64,000 nt of DNA, from the NCBI GenBank assembly GCA_027559495.1, contig JAMXSV010000018.1, positions 682,001-746,000 of the forward strand, written 5' to 3'. A program made the translations under genes and the position numbers. Numbering within the stretch: the first letter of the stretch is position 1; each line of letters begins with the position of its first letter. Below the pieces are notes generated by a model that ran no database searches, was not told the DNA's origin, and worked only from the letters and a program-made list of their open reading frames with translations. Positions 1-11,999 of this stretch are shown piece after piece. The DNA comes from Aurifilum marmelostoma. Lineage: Eukaryota; Ascomycota; Sordariomycetes; Diaporthales; Cryphonectriaceae.

Positions 1-598
1 TTGCTACAAACAGTAAAACCTTGCAAAGCTTGTGAAATTTGACCAAGGTTCATGGCAGCGGTGTCTTGTGTGCATGGTTTATGTTAGCAGCATGCTCTGA
101 GAATGTGCCCCTAGAAGAGAGGGAGGCTTAGGTGGTTGGGTGGCAACATTGGCAGTGTTTTAGTGTGTGGACACCGCCTATAGTCTGAAGTATGACGAAG
201 GCTGGACACGGCTAGATCCCCCTCCCCCTCCCCACCAAGAAGCCAGCATCACAGACAGGGCCACGCAGTTGAAATAGGGGACCCGCATCGTGGAAGCTGT
301 CTCTGTGTGTGTGTTTCCCTCATCTCCACTGCAACCCGCCCCTTGGTGATCTTTCTGGACAACTGTGTCTCTTGGGCCCCTTTTGACCTCTCGCTACCAC
401 TATAGATCTATTTTCAGGTCTACAAGTCAAGAGAAGAAGAAAGAGAAAAAAAAAAGAACAACCCCCCCTTCCCTCCAAAAAGAGCAAAACAACATACCTT
501 TTATATCTCTTCATCCTGAGATCCCACATTCTCTTCTTGGCTTCTCACCGTCCACCCTTGAGTCTTCCTACCACTCGTTGCTCAGATAATACGTCAAC
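1..598. other. Upstream region of sec14
   Basis: I see no gene here. The 200 bases before the sec14 start are pyrimidine- and purine-tract rich, including a GA-rich stretch around 425-455, which is typical of a filamentous-fungal promoter and 5' leader. No clear TATA box is placed for the next gene. Confidence 0.5.
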
Positions 599-1980
599 AT
601 GGCTGCGCCTGCGAACACTGGAGACATGCAGCTCGACCCCAAGTACGACGACTATGACTTCCCCGTCGTCGCCCCCGTCAAGCAGGACGGCCACCCTGGC
701 CACTTGACGCCCGAGCAGGCGGAGAAGGTCAAGCAGCTGCGCGCCTCGCTCGAGCAGAAGGGCTACACCGACCGCCTCGATACCCTCACGCTGGTATGTC
801 GCTGTTCTGATGAGAAATGACGAGGGGCTCGGCAGAGGCTCTTGGGGGCTAACGTGAGCCGTCAATCTACAACAGCTGCGATTCCTGCGCGCGCGCAAGT
901 TCGACCTGGCAGCCACCGAGACCATGTGAGACTTCCTCCTCCCCCATCAGACCAGAGACAAGAAGACGTATTAGAGACAAAGTGAAGAAGCTTGTGAGCC
1001 TGTCAGGAGATGGGGTTGTTGACATTGTGGCGCAGGTTCGTCAATGCCGAGAAGTGGCGGAAAGACACCAAGCTGGACGAGCTTCTGCCTACGTGGGAAT
1101 ACCCCGAGAAGGAGGCCATATTCAAGTACTACCCGCAGTACTACCACAAGACCGACAATGTATGTCCTATTCTTCAGCCATAGAAAGATTCTGGTCAACC
1201 CCTCGCACTCCGCACATGTGTTCAGTGGATTCCAGCCCAGCGCGGCCGGTACGAAGCAGCATCAGCAGCTAACGCTCTCCCCTCCTCCTTGTCTCACAGG
1301 ATGGCCGACCAGTCTACATCGAGCAGCTGGGCAATGTCGATCTCAACGCTATGAACAAGATCACCACCTCGGAGCGCATGTTGACCAACCTGGCCGTCGA
1401 GTACGAGCGCGTGGCCGACCCGCGCCTGCCTGCCTGCTCGCGCAAGTCGGGCCACCTCCTCGAGACGTGCTGCACCATCATGGACCTCAAGGGCGTCGGT
1501 CTGGGCAAGGCGCCCTCCGTGTACGGCTACCTGAAGGCTGCGTCCAACATGAGCCAGAACTACTACCCGGAGCGCCTGGGCAAGCTGTTCGTCATCAACT
1601 CCCCCTGGGGTTTCTCCACCGTCTGGTCCGTCGTCAAGGGCTGGATCGACCCCGTCACCGTCCAGAAGATCCACATCCTCGGCAGCGGGTACCAGAAGGA
1701 GCTGCTGCAGCACGTGCCCAAGGAGAGCCTCCCCAAGGCCTTTGGCGGCACCTGCGAGTGTGAGGGCGGCTGCATGTTCAGCGACATGGGCCCCTGGACC
1801 GACCCTGCGTATGCCAAGCCCCCCAAGTGGGAGAAGAAGGCCGGTGATGCGGCGGCCATCGAGACCAAGAAGGACGACCCTGCGCCCGCGCCTGAGGTCG
1901 CCAAGGAGGGCGAGGCTGCACAGGCCCCCGTCGCTGCAGAGGAGGAGACGGTCAAGGCTGACGCCCCCGCTGCTGCGTAA
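599..1980 (+). CDS. sec14: Sec14-like phosphatidylinositol/phosphatidylcholine transfer protein
   Basis: Four exons are read: 599-793, 876-925, 1036-1159 and 1300-1980, giving 349 residues with all gt..ag introns in phase. The N-terminal CRAL-TRIO-N helices (about 35-110, containing LRFLRARKFD) precede a CRAL-TRIO lipid-binding domain (about 120-300). That domain carries the Sec14 signatures ETCCTIMDLKG, SQNYYPERLGK and DPVTVQKIHILG. Family knowledge: Sec14 exchanges phosphatidylinositol and phosphatidylcholine and supports Golgi secretory traffic from the cytosol. The last 50 residues are an Ala/Pro/Glu-rich tail beyond the yeast core and are probably disordered. The gene converges on mis14. 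The start is the first ATG of the frame and has a good context. Identification is very secure; whether it is the main Sec14 or a close paralogue cannot be told from this window. Confidence 0.93.
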
Positions 1981-2560
1981 ACGACGACATGATGTCTTGT
2001 GTGGGTTTTGAATAGTGCGCAGTCTATAAGGTGGATAGAGAGGAGCACGTGGAGTCGGGGCAACGCGTGTATGGGTGTGATATGAAGGCCAGCGCGGGGG
2101 TATGCAATACGCAGACCGTGGCCGGCATAGAGCATCGCAAAGGTAGTGATATAATATGCGGCATTACAGAGCTGCCCTGCCTTTATAATCCTTGAATACA
2201 ATGAACCGGGATACGGTCAAGTTCATAGAACCTGGGGCACTCTCTCTTCGCGTTGCAGAATGTTGGCGATCAAAAGTGTGAATTCAGTAAATCACAGCCC
2301 TTCTACGAAATTCTCGTTCCTTTTTGGTCGAAGCCTACATTTACACAACATGTCGTTGACGCACGTGTCTTTTGTCTGCACATGGTACTTCCTTAACATT
2401 CTCCACGCATCTCGACACAATCACAAGTGCTACCCTGGTATCATTGGCCAAAGAAAACCAGCCACCATCTCGAAAGTGACCACCAACGCCAGGAAACGCC
2501 CACAGATGCAAAACAAGGGATGCGTCGTCCCTCCCATCCTCGGGGCCCCCTTGCCCTGTC
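1981..2560. other. Convergent intergenic region, sec14 / mis14
   Basis: This 580-base stretch is shared by the 3' ends of two convergent genes. It is moderately AT-rich and holds no supported reading frame or RNA gene. It probably contains both 3' untranslated regions. Confidence 0.5.
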
Positions 2561-3610
2561 TTACCTCTCCGTGATCACATACTCCCCTGCAACCCTCGCC
2601 CTCTCCATCTTGGCCACGACAGACGGCATCTCCCTCTTCAGCCGCCCAAGCGTGTCCACAACCCCATCGTACCCACGCCGCACATCATCCCGCCGTTCCA
2701 CGCGCCCCAGTCCTTCCAGCATGGCCTTGTTGCCGCCGGCGGAAACAGCGACGGCGGGCTTTTCTCCTTCTTCGTCCGTCGTCCTGAGCGCCTGCTCCCT
2801 CGCCTCCCCGAGCACCGCCTCGTCGGCCCTGACGCCCTCCCAGAACCCGTCTGCGTACGCCCTCGCCGCGGCGGCGGGCACTTTGCGCTTCAGGGCGGCG
2901 ATCTCCCGCATCAGGTCTTCTTCCTCGCGCGCGAGGTCCTCGAGGCGGGCGCGCTTGCGGGCGTCAAAGGGCTCGTACTGGATCTCGGGGCCTGTGTTGT
3001 CGTCGTCGTTGTGTCCTCCTCCTGCTGCTGCTGCCGCCCTGGAGGTGGAGTTGGGGTCGGAGAGGTACACGGCGGGGAAGGTGCGGGCGTCGAGCTCGAA
3101 GCCGTTGATGGAGAGGTTCGGGGCGGCGAGGGTGAAGGTCTGGTGGATGTACTGGATTTGAGCGTGTCAGTCACTTGGGGCGGCGCGTAGAGATGAAGCC
3201 AGATGTGCTATAACACGTGTCCGAAAGGAACAACGGTGGAGGATTGGTTGGGGAAAAAGATATGGGAGAGAAGACGTGTGTGTGTGTGTTTGTCTGGTTC
3301 TTGTGGTACGAACATCGTTGACCATGCCTTCTATCCTCACGCGCAGCTCGTCCTCCTGTGCATCGTCCCCCTCGACAGGTGGGAACGCGGCGCCGATGTG
3401 CTCTGCCGCGGCGCGCCGTACATTGTTGATCAGGTATGTCAGGTCCTCTGGGGACTGCAGCTCGATCTTGCGGTGTGCGCTGCCGTCCATCGTGCCGTTG
3501 TTGTCCTTACTGCTGCTGGGGTGGTGTGCAGAAGTTGAGCCTGAAAGTTGTTGTTGTTGCTCTTCGAGAATCTTTTTGTACGAGGAGCGCCTTCGTGCTG
3601 GCTTGTTCAT
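2561..3610 (-). CDS. mis14: Kinetochore protein Mis14/Nsl1 (MIS12 complex)
   Basis: Two exons on the minus strand, 3610-3314 and 3151-2561, are joined across a 162-base intron with a gttcgt donor, giving 295 residues. The start ATG at 3608-3610 begins MNKPARRRSSYKK. Around residue 50 lies the family signature ELQSPEDLTYLINNVRRA. The splice joins VND to YIHQTFTLAAPNLSING, as expected for this family. The C-terminal half is helical and rich in Arg/Glu/Ala, which fits the coiled-coil assembly of the MIS12/MIND complex. Known role of the family: it links centromeric chromatin to the Ndc80 microtubule-binding complex. Recognition rests on these motifs; the gttcgt donor is the weakest point of the model. 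Confidence 0.83.
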
Positions 3611-5098
3611 CTCAACCCCCAAATTTATATACGACAAGACTTGGGATGAAAAAGGGAGGGGGGGGGGTGTGGGGGAAAAAACAAAAGAAAAGTGTATAGG
3701 CGGAGCAAAGCACGTATACGCAAATGTCTTATCTAGATACGCCTAATGCCTTGAGACACAGGATAGTATAAGCTATGTCACCCTTAAAAGAGGGGGGGGG
3801 GGAAAGAGAAGTAATTATTGACGGCACCGTACCTTGCGTCCGTCTGTTGTCCCGAGTATCTGAAGACTAGACGGTAGGAGTGACATTACAGTAGTTCCCT
3901 ATATGCATGTACTTACTCTAGTTAGCAGCGGCATGCATACCGCGAACCGCGTCGAGAAAGGTGGTCCGTGCACCCTCCGCGCCTTTCCCCACACCCACTC
4001 CTGCCACTGAAGAGGAGAGCCTGTCACCCTGTATGCACCCGGCGCGCCCCCCCCGCCGCCTTATCAGCAACCGCGGGGCATCCTTATCAACCAGGCAAAC
4101 GATGACACCCGCCACCCCCCCGGGAGCCGAAAGTGGTTGCATGTAATGCTGCACCAAACGTCTCCACTGCACGGATAGCGCCATGTGCTATATAGTTCAG
4201 AGCAGCCCAGCCCAACCTGTATGCTTCAGACAAGGGCGGGATGGCAGGACTCATTGAGCTCGAGCTTGTTCTGTGTGCTCGGGGGAGCGGACCCTGCTCA
4301 ACCTTCATATCCAGTGGAAAAGGTGGTTGGGTGGCTTTTGAGCACTGGTCTCATCCAGAGTTTGTACAGATGACGACGCAGCACACGCGGGCTTGCTCCG
4401 CTGGGTCTCGTCTTGGGTAGAAGCATTGCAAGGTTGAGACCGGATGGCCCATCATAATCTTACGCAATGTTGGATTGGAGAATGGTTGCATTGATCCGGA
4501 TATTTATAAAGAAGCACGAAAATGAGTGGCAAATGCGATACTCAAGGCAGTCCCAAAAACATGTTCACTTACTTCCCCCCCCCTCTCTCGGGACCGGTGA
4601 CCATGCCATGGTGATGCCGCCAGTTCCCCCCCCCCCCCCAATCGGTGCCCTACTATTCCACCATGTGTCCATGCCCTCCGAAACAACAAGCAATGCCCTA
4701 TCCAATAGTTCTTATCGCACTAGGCAGACAAAGAGAGAAGTGAAGACCGATGCCTGCCGGACCCTAATCGTGGGGGAACAGGAACGATGGTGCCAGAGAC
4801 TCCTGGTCTCCCCTTTGGAGGTAACAAGAAGACCAACAAAAAGAAGAAAGGCAAAAAAGAGAGAGACCCTGTTCCCTTTGCTATGAAGAATGATGTATGT
4901 ACGCCGTGCCCAGCCTCCCAACCTGTCGTATGGTGAATCGTGATGCTGTCCCAAGAGTAGCGATATGAAAGATAAGCCGACCGTTGCGCCTCGAGGAAGG
5001 AAATGGTGTCGTGAGGGGGATCCTGTTCTAGGCCGTTATAGCGGTAGGAAACTTCTCCGAGATGAGAGGAGGCCCGTCCCAATAACTCCATCTGCTTT
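3611..5098. other. Long intergenic region with C/G homopolymers
   Basis: About 1.5 kb without a supported gene. It contains G runs near 3659-3668 and 3793-3803 and C runs near 4577-4585 and 4627-4639. The short open frames lack motifs and splice continuity. It serves as the upstream region of mis14 and the downstream region of the next minus-strand gene. Confidence 0.5.
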
Positions 5099-5732
5099 CT
5101 AGTTTCCGTCGGGAAACCACTTTCGACGCTCGTCGTCGCTCACTATGATCTCGACCACGGGTTCTCGTCGGTTCTCGAGCGGCACGTAGTCGACGTCGAT
5201 ATACGACGGCAGGAAGATCTCGGGATTCCAGGCAAAGCCCTGGCTGGAGGAGAGATAGGAGATCTGAGGTGTGGGTCAGGACCCGATTAGTCTCGAGTTC
5301 CAACCCTCACCATTGAGCCATCTACACAGAGACAAGAGGGAGAGAGGACTCACCAGACGAGGGGGGCCGTCCGGATCGCCAATATTGATCGTAGTGGCCT
5401 CTGATTTGGAAATTGCGGGGCCTACCATAGTACATGTGTCAGTCATGACGGGACCGCAGGACCAGTACGGTGTGGGGTGCGCTATGCTGGAGGGCGACAG
5501 TAGGACAGGGCAGAACACAACGGATGGGGTGGTAATTACTCAGGAGGCTTGGTCGACGCTCATGCACGGCCTTTTTCTTTTGGGCAGCCTTGGACGGTGT
5601 GGTAGAGGACGGCGGCTGAGGGGACATCGAGTAGGTTGAAGACGAGGAGCTCAAGGGGCTCTGCTCCTTGGCACAGTGCTGACGGGTCTCATAGACCTTG
5701 GCAGGGATCTGGATAGATGACGGCATTGACAT
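5099..5732 (-). CDS. Conserved small protein of unknown function
   Basis: Three exons on the minus strand, 5732-5540, 5400-5354 and 5263-5099, give 134 residues (132 if the second ATG at 5724-5726 is used). All junctions keep phase, with gtaatt and gtgagt donors. The N-terminal third is Ser/Pro/Thr-rich with a basic patch (KAAQKKKAVHERR). The C-terminal part is compact and motif-like, with INIGDPDGPPRL followed by GFAWNPEIFLPSYID and an acidic end. That contrast suggests a disordered leader and a short conserved C-terminal module. I do not recognise a named domain. A likely 5'-UTR acceptor (ccacag on the minus strand, near 5757) suggests an intron before the start codon. I infer that it is a real gene from clean splicing and a protein-like composition. 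Confidence 0.62.
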
Positions 5733-7457
5733 GATGGGCAACAGTATCGTGGTACTGTGGACAGGACACAGGGCTCAGTAGATGCTGCGAAGTCGTTGCG
5801 TTGAGAAGTACGGGCAGATCAACGTTCGGAGGGACCTGAACACCATCGGAGGAAGGATGACGACAGTGGACAGAGGATACTCGAACGGGTTGGGATTGCG
5901 CTGAATGCGGAGAGTAGGAACGACCGAAGGATGGAGAAACGTTTGCTATAACGAAGAATGATCAGTGTTGAGAAGCGAAACACCCTATTATTCCGATACA
6001 ACAATCTGTTCAGCCTAGAGGAATGGAAAAGGAAGAGAGAGTGCGAGAGAGAGGTTTCCAAAACAGGTGTGTCGAAGGAGTAAAGAGAAGGCTACTGACT
6101 TGGACAACCGGTAACTGGAAGGTAGGTGTGACTGGAATTGATCCATGCATGTATGCCTGTTAGTGAATCACCCGGCTGGTCTCGTTCTCCATGGTGTCTG
6201 GAGGTCCTGTCTAGTGCAATATAGGTGAGGAACTACTTCCTAGAGCACCTGTGTGGAGCGCGGCATGTGGTATACCTAATCCCATGCACAGGCCCCCTGC
6301 TCCCCAACAAGGGCCAGACAGCTTTATTTGGGGTCCGGGGTCCTTGTGACGAAGGCGATACAGCAGTCCGCTTTGGGGGTTAGGAGGTTGGGGTGTTGGA
6401 TTTGGCTGGAATCTGGCATGAAGCTTCAACAGAAGACCACTCGGTACTTGGCAAGCCAAAATTTGTTCAGGACAGCATAGAACTATGTATGCATTGTGTC
6501 TCTCACCTCGGAGTCAGGCTGAGGTGATCTGAGACCTTGAGCGCTGCCACACTGCCTAGGCCCGGCTAGCAACACCAGACAATGGACATCAACATGAGTG
6601 TGCACTTGCAGGAGAGCCTGCACCTGCAGCTGCATCTCGACCTGCAATGTTACCCAAATCTGATCTTACACAGCAAACTCACTGGCTGTCCACCCGGATA
6701 CCACAGTACCAATAGTATGTACCAATCTACCACAGATTCTGTTGGGCAACTGGGGTGCATTGGTGCCCAGTGAATCAATCCAGACATCAAAGCAAAGACA
6801 TGGAGGGGGGGGGGGGTGAAGGACCCCAGTTGACTCCACTCTTCAACCTCAAAGAACATCACAAGGCCATTCTCCGCTGGGGAGGAGACCACCTGATCCT
6901 TATGCCTTCTCTGATGAGATAGATAGAAAGACGCAGAGAAGAGGTAGTGTTCCAGAAGATGGCAGTCCATCACTGTAAACCTGGAACTGCCTCCTGAAAC
7001 GAGGCGGGTACGAGATCATTTCCATGCTCAATCGACATGAGCAAGTTGTCATGTGGAGCCTACCTGGGTAGAGTTGCAGCCTTCTTTTCGGGAGTCTTAG
7101 GAGCGGGGCCGGAAACCAACGGACCAAGCATGGCGACGGGGGGTACGCTGGCTGGATGGCACCCTGGCACTAGCCACAGGCCTATTCCGCACGGGCCAGA
7201 CAGCCACACAGTCAGCTACTGTGGCTGGAGAGCTGCGTTGCGTTGACGTTCGCGTGCCTAGAGCTGCTGTTGCTCTACAACATCGCCGCTTTGATCTGCA
7301 TCTTCCAACAGCCCTTGCGACCACCACCACCAGCCCAATCTTACAAACCACTCCTTCCCCAGGCGACTTTACTTCTCGCAGACCAGGCATCAATCTCGAC
7401 CCTACTCTTATTTGGGCCACCTTCTTTTCAGCATTCACTGTCAGCAAGCCTGTCAAG
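5733..7457. other. Divergent upstream region before rpt3
   Basis: About 1.7 kb between a minus-strand gene and rpt3. It probably holds 5' leader exons or introns of the small unknown gene (about 5750-6120) and the rpt3 promoter. No supported coding region. A G run lies at 6806-6816. Confidence 0.45.
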
Positions 7458-8796
7458 ATGGGCGACGTCCTGGTAGAAGCCCCGGTCAACCACCTCTCAC
7501 CTGTCAAGAAGGCCGCATCGTCAACGATCCCTAGCATTGAGAACTTCGAGGGTGTCGGCACAGATACAGGCGATGAGTACGCATCATTGAAGAAGCTGCA
7601 ACGGCAGCTAGAGTATATCCAGCTGCAGGAGGAATACATCAAGGATGAGCAGCGGAGTCTGAAGAGGGAGCTTGTCCGGGCCCAGGAGGAGATCAAGAGG
7701 ATCCAGAGCGTGCCTCTCGTCATCGGACAGTTTATGGAGGCCATCGATCAGAAGTAAGTATCTGCAGCGACCATGGGAAACCGCAAGTCAAGCCTGCGAC
7801 GACGCTGACTAGGTGATGGCCAAATAGTACCGGCATTGTGCAGTCTTCTACCGGCTCTAACTACGTCGTCCGCATTCTGTCCACTCTCGATCGCGAGCTG
7901 CTCAAGCCATCGTCCTCCGTCGCCCTGCACCGACACTCGAATGCTCTTGTCGACATCCTCCCCCCCGAGGCCGACTCGTCTATTGCAATGCTCGGTGCCG
8001 ATGAGAAGCCCGATGTGACGTACGCCGACGTTGGTGGACTGGACATGCAGAAGCAGGAGATTCGCGAGGCCGTCGAGCTTCCCCTCACACATTTTGATCT
8101 CTACAAACAGATCGGTATTGACCCCCACGTGGTGTGCTGCTCTATGGTCCACCAGGTACTGGCAAGACCATGCTGGTCAAGGCGGTGGCGAACAGTACAA
8201 CGGCAAACTTCATCCGCGTTGTGGGATCGGAGTTCGTGCAGAAATACCTGGGTGAGGGACCGCGCATGGTGCGAGACGTGTTCCGCATGGCAAGAGAGAA
8301 CTCGCCCGCCATCATCTTCATCGACGAGATCGACGCCATTGCCACAAAGCGTTTCGATGCCCAGACCGGTGCCGACCGTGAGGTGCAGCGTATCCTGCTG
8401 GAGCTGCTCAACCAGATGGACGGCTTTGACCAGACTGCCAACGTGAAGGTCATCATGGCGACGAACCGTGCCGACACCCTCGACCCTGCCCTGCTGCGAC
8501 CTGGACGTCTGGACCGAAAGATTGAGTTCCCATCCCTGCGAGACCGCCGTGAGCGTCGTCTGATCTTCACCACCATCGCGGCCAAGATGAGCCTTGCGCC
8601 TGAAGTGGATTTGGACTCGCTCATCGTGCGGAACGATCCTCTTAGCGGTGCTATCATCGCCGCCATAATGCAGGAGGCTGGACTGCGTGCCGTTCGGAAG
8701 AACAGGTACAACATCATTCAGAGCGATCTGGAGGACGCATATTCAAGCCAGGTCAAGGGCACAAGCGACGAGAACAAGTTTGACTTCTACAAATAA
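7458..8796 (+). CDS. rpt3: 26S proteasome regulatory ATPase Rpt3, with an apparent frameshift
   Basis: Exon 1 is 7458-7753 and exon 2 is 7828-8796. An N-terminal coiled coil (about 40-95) is followed by an OB-like domain and an AAA+ ATPase domain with Walker A GPPGTGKT, Walker B IIFIDEID, the ATNRADTLDPALLRPGR block and the C-terminal tail DFYK. That tail is the HbYX-type motif that docks Rpt3 in the 20S alpha ring. Oddity: at 8122-8126 the sequence reads five C where the family block IDPPRG needs six, so the frame shifts just before Walker A and the literal reading ends at about 8446. With one more base the gene is 422 codons including the stop, the normal Rpt3 length. Rpt3 is essential in yeast, so a sequencing or assembly error is likelier than a dead gene. 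Role: unfolding and translocation of substrates by the 19S base. Confidence 0.93.
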
Positions 8797-9911
8797 GCTG
8801 TTGGGATTCCCTTGGTGGTGGAGAGACTACGCATTGCATCCGGATCAAGCACAAGATGTGCTTGCATAGATGGATGAACAATCAATAGACGATGAGAATC
8901 TTTGGCGGGCAGGACGGGCCAGGACTTGTTGGCTTGCAACATGCTACGCTAGACTATCGGACCCCGCAGTGTATAATACAATAACAGCATTCATGATGAA
9001 CCTGACTGCGCCGAGATACATTCAATAATAGACGGCGCGCTTGACGATTTTGCCCACAATGACTGCCTGAACCAATCCCAGCGCCGGAAATTATGAGCAC
9101 AATCCTCATTCGTCCATTACTGCCTGTATGAGGACAGCTATATGTGTCAGACAGTCGTCTCCAGCTCCCGACCGAGTATACTGATGTCTCTAGTCGTACC
9201 ATCGAATTACTGCAGACTGCACGGCCATTCTCAAAGCCGGCCTTTCGCCATATGTCGGCACCTTTGCTGTGGATCGCGTGCCATTCAAGGTCAATGGACG
9301 GTATCCATATATGACACTCGGCCATAGGGTGTCAATACTAGTTTTCTACGTATGCCTTCCTAGGTATATGATATTGAAAGTCAAAAAGCGTTGCCACTCA
9401 CAGATGACTGGAAATAATGACGGTCTATACAGCTAACGAACTCGCACATACCCTATCAGAGCTCTTTATACAGACTGACCGGACTGGGTCTAAGCCATAG
9501 TCTGCCACGGGATCGCAAATGAGGTGACTTTTTAGACATTGCATATGAACACGACTGTACTCGTAATCCGTCTTCAAACGAAAATATCTGCAGATATAAA
9601 GCCGACAATGGGAGGTCATGGACACGCCCTTGTACCTCGCACACAATCCGGTAACATTTCAGGACAGGACCTGTGAAGGTTCATATGCAAAGAGGACATG
9701 TAGAGATATTATTTGAAGAATGGATCCAAATTGTATTCACCAAGAGTACTGGCCACGGTAATTATAGAAAATCACAGTCATTTGCCGCTAATTATAATAC
9801 CCAGTCGAAACGCCGATATAATCACACCGAGCAATATGCTGATTTCCATCTTACTGGGCCCCCTAAATACTTCCAAAACCTCCAGACATGAAAATAAGAA
9901 GACTTGATCTC
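8797..9911. other. Intergenic region, AT-richer
   Basis: About 1.1 kb between the 3' ends of rpt3 and the small minus-strand Cys-rich gene. No supported coding region, RNA gene or obvious long repeat. Composition is noticeably more AT-rich than the flanking exons. Confidence 0.5.
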
Positions 9912-10210
9912 CTAGTTGCAGATGGAGTTGCAGCATTCCGTCATGCACTCGTCACCGCAGCCAAAGCCACAGCCCATGCAGGCGCCCTGCAAGCAGCTCT
10001 CGCCGAGGCCGCCACCTCGAAGACCGGAGTCCACGCTCATTTGCTGAGGCTTCAGTATCAGTAAAAGACGTTGGAACAACAAGCATCTAGGGGGAAGTCA
10101 CACACCTCCTGTGGTCTGTAGGCGGTCTCGGTCTGGGCCAGGGCTGTGGTGGCAGCCGGAAGAGTGGCCATCTGCACCTGCGTGATGGGTTGGGACTCGA
10201 CGGAAGGCAT
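9912..10210 (-). CDS. Small cysteine-rich protein (78 residues), function unknown
   Basis: Two exons on the minus strand, 10210-10106 and 10043-9912, flank a 62-base intron (gtgtgt donor, cctcag acceptor), with phase 0 at the join. The first half is Gln/Thr/Ala-rich and has no signal peptide. The second half is Gly/Cys-rich, with eight cysteines in the last 27 residues: ESCLQGACMGCGFGCGDE, then a CxxxCC cluster and a final C. No transmembrane segment is evident. Such a tail could bind metal or form disulphides, or be lipidated as in CYSTM-type proteins, but the spacing matches none of these closely enough for a call. It was too short and split to stand out as an open frame; the splice sites and the Cys pattern support it. 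Confidence 0.66.
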
Positions 10211-11999
10211 TTTGAGAATATATGTGTATAGTATATATAAACTTGAGCTGCGTGGAAGTATAGGCGACCAATCAAGGGACCGATTCCGGAGCGTATAATC
10301 TCAAAATAAAAATCAGAACAGGAGGAGTGGATGGGTTCTCAAGGCGGCTCAGAAGATGAGGTTGATGTGCACTGAGGACTTCTTTCAGAGCAAACAGAGA
10401 CGACAGAGGATATATAAGAAGAACATGTCTACTCGTACCCCGGAAGAGGGAAGATAAAATAAGCTTTCAGTCAAGCTTTGTGACAATCCACATCATATTT
10501 TTGCCAGAACAGGTCGTCTAAGCGATACGCCTGGTTGCCGCAGGGTCCCTTATTCAGCTTACAGGCCACTCCACATAGGCCCCGGATATATATTTATTTT
10601 TATGATGCCTCAGGCTCGTTGGGAACCGTGTTGGTTCTCCGGCACGCATACAGCAGTACCATGTGCTATTAGCTGAGTCTCACCGCCCCCCCCAACCTCC
10701 CTCGTGGGCAGAGATCCTGAGCTGAGTGTGGATTAGCTGGACAGGTGTCGGGGGGGGCCCGGCCTGGCAAGGCTGGAGGATGCGTGGATGGTCGGCTGCA
10801 ACGCAGGTCTATCGCCGCAATGGAAAAAAAGGGAAATCCAATGTAACACCTCAATTTTACAGGGGGGGATATGCTGACCTTGTTTCAAATTACTGCCTCT
10901 TTCGTGGTAGCCGGAGCCTAGAGCGGAGGAGTTGGCAGCCATCTTCGGGTTGAACTGTGCTGACGGCGGCCGAAGGATCTGCGGCCAACAAGCGGCAGTC
11001 TGTTCCTACAGGATTAAACTGAGGTCGAGGATGAGGACGCAGAGCCACCAGACGGATAGAACGGCAGACAAAGTAAGGAGGATGATGCTGTGTGACACAG
11101 TACAATGCTCTGGGTTTCTCGTAGACCGGCTGCAAGATGCAGTGTATTATGTATGTTGGCTGCTAGCCCCAAAAGGCTTGCGTGTACATAGTAAGCACAC
11201 AATATTCCAATGCAGTGGGTAAACTCGGTATTATAGTTCCAACAGCAGATAGTTGGCGCCCAGTGGACACGGGATCTTGAGAGCTGCAAAATAATAACGT
11301 GCCCGTCGAGTGGTTGTATACCCGCCAAGATGGCCTCGAAAGTGGGTTTTCTTGGAGGGAGGTTCCTGGTTCATATGGGCTGCCCAGAGCCGGTTAGTCG
11401 CCGTCAAGTCATGTTTAGGATAGTCTCAGCTTCTTTGCATGATTGTAGAAAAATGCTGTAGACCAATCACTTTTCGTTTCATGCCTTCCATTGAGCCTTC
11501 GCGTGGGTGCGTCACCAACTGCCAGTGGACGATCTATGGCCAAGGCGGCTACCCTGACGGCGAGATTGAACAGATATCGTGACAGCCCCGAGTGCTAGGA
11601 GATACTGATAATGCGCCTATTCTCGGAACCAATATCTGATGGTGAGAGGGGGCACACACGTCTCGACTGTCTGCTGTCTTGATGCTGCCCCCAAGACCAA
11701 TACGGAGATCTCGGTATGCTTGGATGTTCCGCATGTCTTTCAATGATAAGTTCGTAAAAATAATACATGCGAATCACATTCATAGTTTCTGAGGTATTAC
11801 ATTTACAGATCACCCATCCGAAATGACCCAACCTGTCGAAAACAGAATGTTATGTAACTGGGAAGAAAGGGCCTCATCTGCCTGAAAGCTAATAAAGTAG
11901 CCAAGCAGAGAGTTACAATCGCTTTTCTATTGTTGTGAGGTAATAATATGTTCATCTCTAATCATATTTTAGTCCCAACTGAATCCCACCTGCCATCGT
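10211..11999. other. Intergenic region
   Basis: About 1.8 kb of spacer with no supported gene. The 250 bases beside 10210 are probably the promoter and leader of the small Cys-rich gene, with tatata-rich sequence at 10226-10238. The remainder holds only short frames lacking coding character. Confidence 0.5.
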
